A stretch of 64,000 nt of DNA, from positions 186,001 to 250,000 of the forward strand of contig CAVONB010000008.1 in assembly GCA_963697205.1 (NCBI GenBank), written 5' to 3'. Source of the DNA: CAVONB01 sp963697205 (GTDB lineage Bacteria; Pseudomonadota; Alphaproteobacteria; Rhizobiales; Hyphomicrobiaceae). The position numbers were made by a program, and so were the translations under genes. This document shows, piece after piece, positions 62,809-64,000 of this stretch (positions are counted from its first letter, which is position 1; each line of letters starts with the position of its first letter). The notes beneath the pieces are model-generated. The model did no database searches, was not told where the DNA came from, and worked only from the letters and a program-made list of their open reading frames with translations.

Positions 62809-63759
62809 TCATCCGTTCTGCTCAACGGCCGACGCCGCATCCCGCTTTCTGAGATAAAGCGGCGCAAAGGGCCGGTCCTGCTGGATGTCGATCAGGCCCT
62901 CGCGGGCCATCTCCAGGGACGCGCCGAAGGCGCTGGCGAGCGCGGTGCGGTTGAACTCCGGCTCCGGATCGATCCGGTCCAGGAAAAGGTCGAGCTGCAA
63001 CCAATCGCCGGTCAGCTCCCCGATCATCCGCTCCAGCCGCCGCCGCGCGTCCTTTACCGACCATACCCGGCGGGCGCGGACCACGTGGCGCACCGGGATC
63101 GTCCGGCGGCGCTGGTCGGCGTAGGCCTTGAGCAGGTCGTAGATGGTCGCCGTGTAGGTCGTCTCGCGCACGGTGCGTACCGTCTCCGGCATGCCGCGCG
63201 CGAACACGTCGCGGTCGAGACGCTTGCGCGTCATCAGGCGGGCCGCGGCTTGGCGCATGGCATCGAGGCGCATCAGTCGGAAGTTCAGGCGGCGCGCCAT
63301 TTCCTCTGCCGAGAGTTGCTCGCCCGGCGTCTCCTCGCGCGGCAACAAAAGGCGCGATTTGAGCAGCGTCAGCCAAGCGGCCATGACCAGATAGTCGGCC
63401 GCCACCTCGAGCCGCAGGCGATGGGCTTCCGAGATGAAGGCGAGATACTGGTCGACCAGCGCCAGCATCGACACCTGGGCCAGATCGACCTTCTGGGTGC
63501 GCGCCAGGGCCAAAAGCAGATCGAGCGGGCCCTCGAAGCCGGCGACATCGACGATCAGCGCGCCGTCGCCATCCGGCAGGTCGTCCCCCGACGGGGCTTC
63601 CCAGTCGGCGATGCGATCGGCCGCCGCGCCGCTCTCAGGATCTGGCCCGTCGGGTCGGGGGGGATTGGTATCGTCGCCTGAACCCTGCATGTCGTCTCGT
63701 TGGGCGCTGCGGGCATCCCCGACCGTGCCGGTCGGACGGGCCACAGCTGCCTCATCCAC
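62809..63759 (-). CDS. scpA: Segregation and condensation protein A
   Basis: This 316-residue kleisin subunit bridges SMC heads. The family signature FEGPLDLLLALARTQKVDL lies near residue 75, followed by YLVMAAWLTLLKSRLLLP. The C-terminal winged helix, which binds the other SMC head, has EFNRTALASAFGASLEMAREG. A long acidic leader precedes the core; ATG 63759 is used. scpB follows. The usual nagZ neighbour upstream is not recognisable in the last 240 bases. Confidence 0.95.
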   Translation of the reverse strand: MDEAAVARPTGTVGDARSAQRDDMQGSGDDTNPPRPDGPDPESGAAADRIADWEAPSGDDLPDGDGALIVDVAGFEGPLDLLLALARTQKVDLAQVSMLALVDQYLAFISEAHRLRLEVAADYLVMAAWLTLLKSRLLLPREETPGEQLSAEEMARRLNFRLMRLDAMRQAAARLMTRKRLDRDVFARGMPETVRTVRETTYTATIYDLLKAYADQRRRTIPVRHVVRARRVWSVKDARRRLERMIGELTGDWLQLDLFLDRIDPEPEFNRTALASAFGASLEMAREGLIDIQQDRPFAPLYLRKRDAASAVEQNG

Positions 63760-64000
63760 GATAGCGCCCCCGCCGGCCTCGAGGGCCGACGAGTCGCGCG
63801 CACCATGACGACCCTATACACGATGGCCGAACGCCGGCCGTGACAAATCCGCCAAAGCAGGTCCGCCAAAGCAGGCCCCCGATGGATCGATGTCCGCGCG
63901 GGCCCGCTCCGAGCGGACCGTCTGCCCGGCCGGCCATTGGACAGGGATTGCCGTCGCCGCGTCGACTGGGGTCAGGCGAGCCCGGCGGGGCGATCCGCCC

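Noticed and set aside
61771..63681. A 636-residue plus-strand open frame opposite scpA and scpB
   Set aside because: Antisense shadow; ScpA and ScpB signatures are on the minus strand.
63814..64000. Possible C-terminus of a gene entering from the right edge on the minus strand
   Set aside because: An open frame exists but the 60 residues show no recognisable family, and the expected nagZ neighbour is not visible. It could be intergenic.

Overview
The window looks like chromosome from a high-GC alphaproteobacterium, most likely order Hyphomicrobiales (Rhizobiales). The evidence is gene order and regulatory sites: an ihfB-lapA-trpF-trpB run, a dapA-smpB pair divergent from a soluble lytic transglycosylase, an imuA-imuB-dnaE2 cassette with a GTTC-N7-GTTC LexA box typical of alphaproteobacteria, an FYDLN-acid (TIGR02300) protein beside a cold-shock gene, and a scpA-scpB pair. 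No rRNA, tRNA, CRISPR array, prophage or insertion-sequence transposase was recognised. The species cannot be named from the sequence.

Layout. 1-3.5 kb: tail of a probable signal-peptide peptidase, ihfB, a LapA-type membrane protein, a PRC-barrel protein on the other strand, and trpF-trpB without trpA. 3.6-8.5 kb: a palindromic repeat, RNase R, a TRIC-type channel, an FAH-family hydrolase with a clear terminator, and a small membrane protein. 8.7-14.1 kb: a frameshifted Tat-exported Kelch protein, a DUF1194 von Willebrand protein, and a three-gene MacAB-like exporter. 14.4-16.3 kb: cold-shock protein, FYDLN protein, a secreted cysteine-repeat protein and a 52-residue small ORF. 16.4-19.7 kb: an SDR, a diheme cytochrome c with an upstream FixK/FNR-like site, and a histidinol-dehydrogenase paralogue outside any his operon. 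19.9-25 kb: a DUF6600 Trp-rich secreted protein, gloA with a DUF3297 gene, a double cold-shock-domain protein, a DUF192 protein and a frameshifted pirin.

25-34.9 kb: a ThiO-like oxidase, gamma-glutamyltransferase, then the SOS mutasome imuA-imuB-dnaE2 under a LexA box. dnaE2 carries a large in-frame insertion containing palindromic-repeat sequence. 35-46 kb: an L,D-transpeptidase, znuA divergent from a DUF1007 gene with a possible Zur site between them, a thioredoxin-like protein, a solitary amino-acid-binding protein, a two-gene von Willebrand/beta-sandwich-repeat operon, a nitroreductase, a cyclic-nucleotide-gated channel with an aberrant selectivity filter, and a flavin reductase. 46-55 kb: an RTX protein, smpB, a frameshifted dapA, a lytic transglycosylase, a lower-GC zinc-ribbon gene and an alpha/beta hydrolase. 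54.9-60.1 kb: an envelope cluster of an OmpA/BON giant, a 33-residue membrane protein and a membrane-anchored helix-hairpin-helix protein. 60.4-63.8 kb: an Fe(III)-type ABC ATPase and scpB-scpA.

Two cross-cutting features matter. First, three genes (Kelch, pirin, dapA) and probably the start of a fourth (lytic transglycosylase) are each broken by what looks like one inserted or deleted base. dapA is normally essential, so residual sequencing indels are at least as likely as gene decay. Second, short G/C-rich palindromic repeats occur between genes and inside dnaE2.
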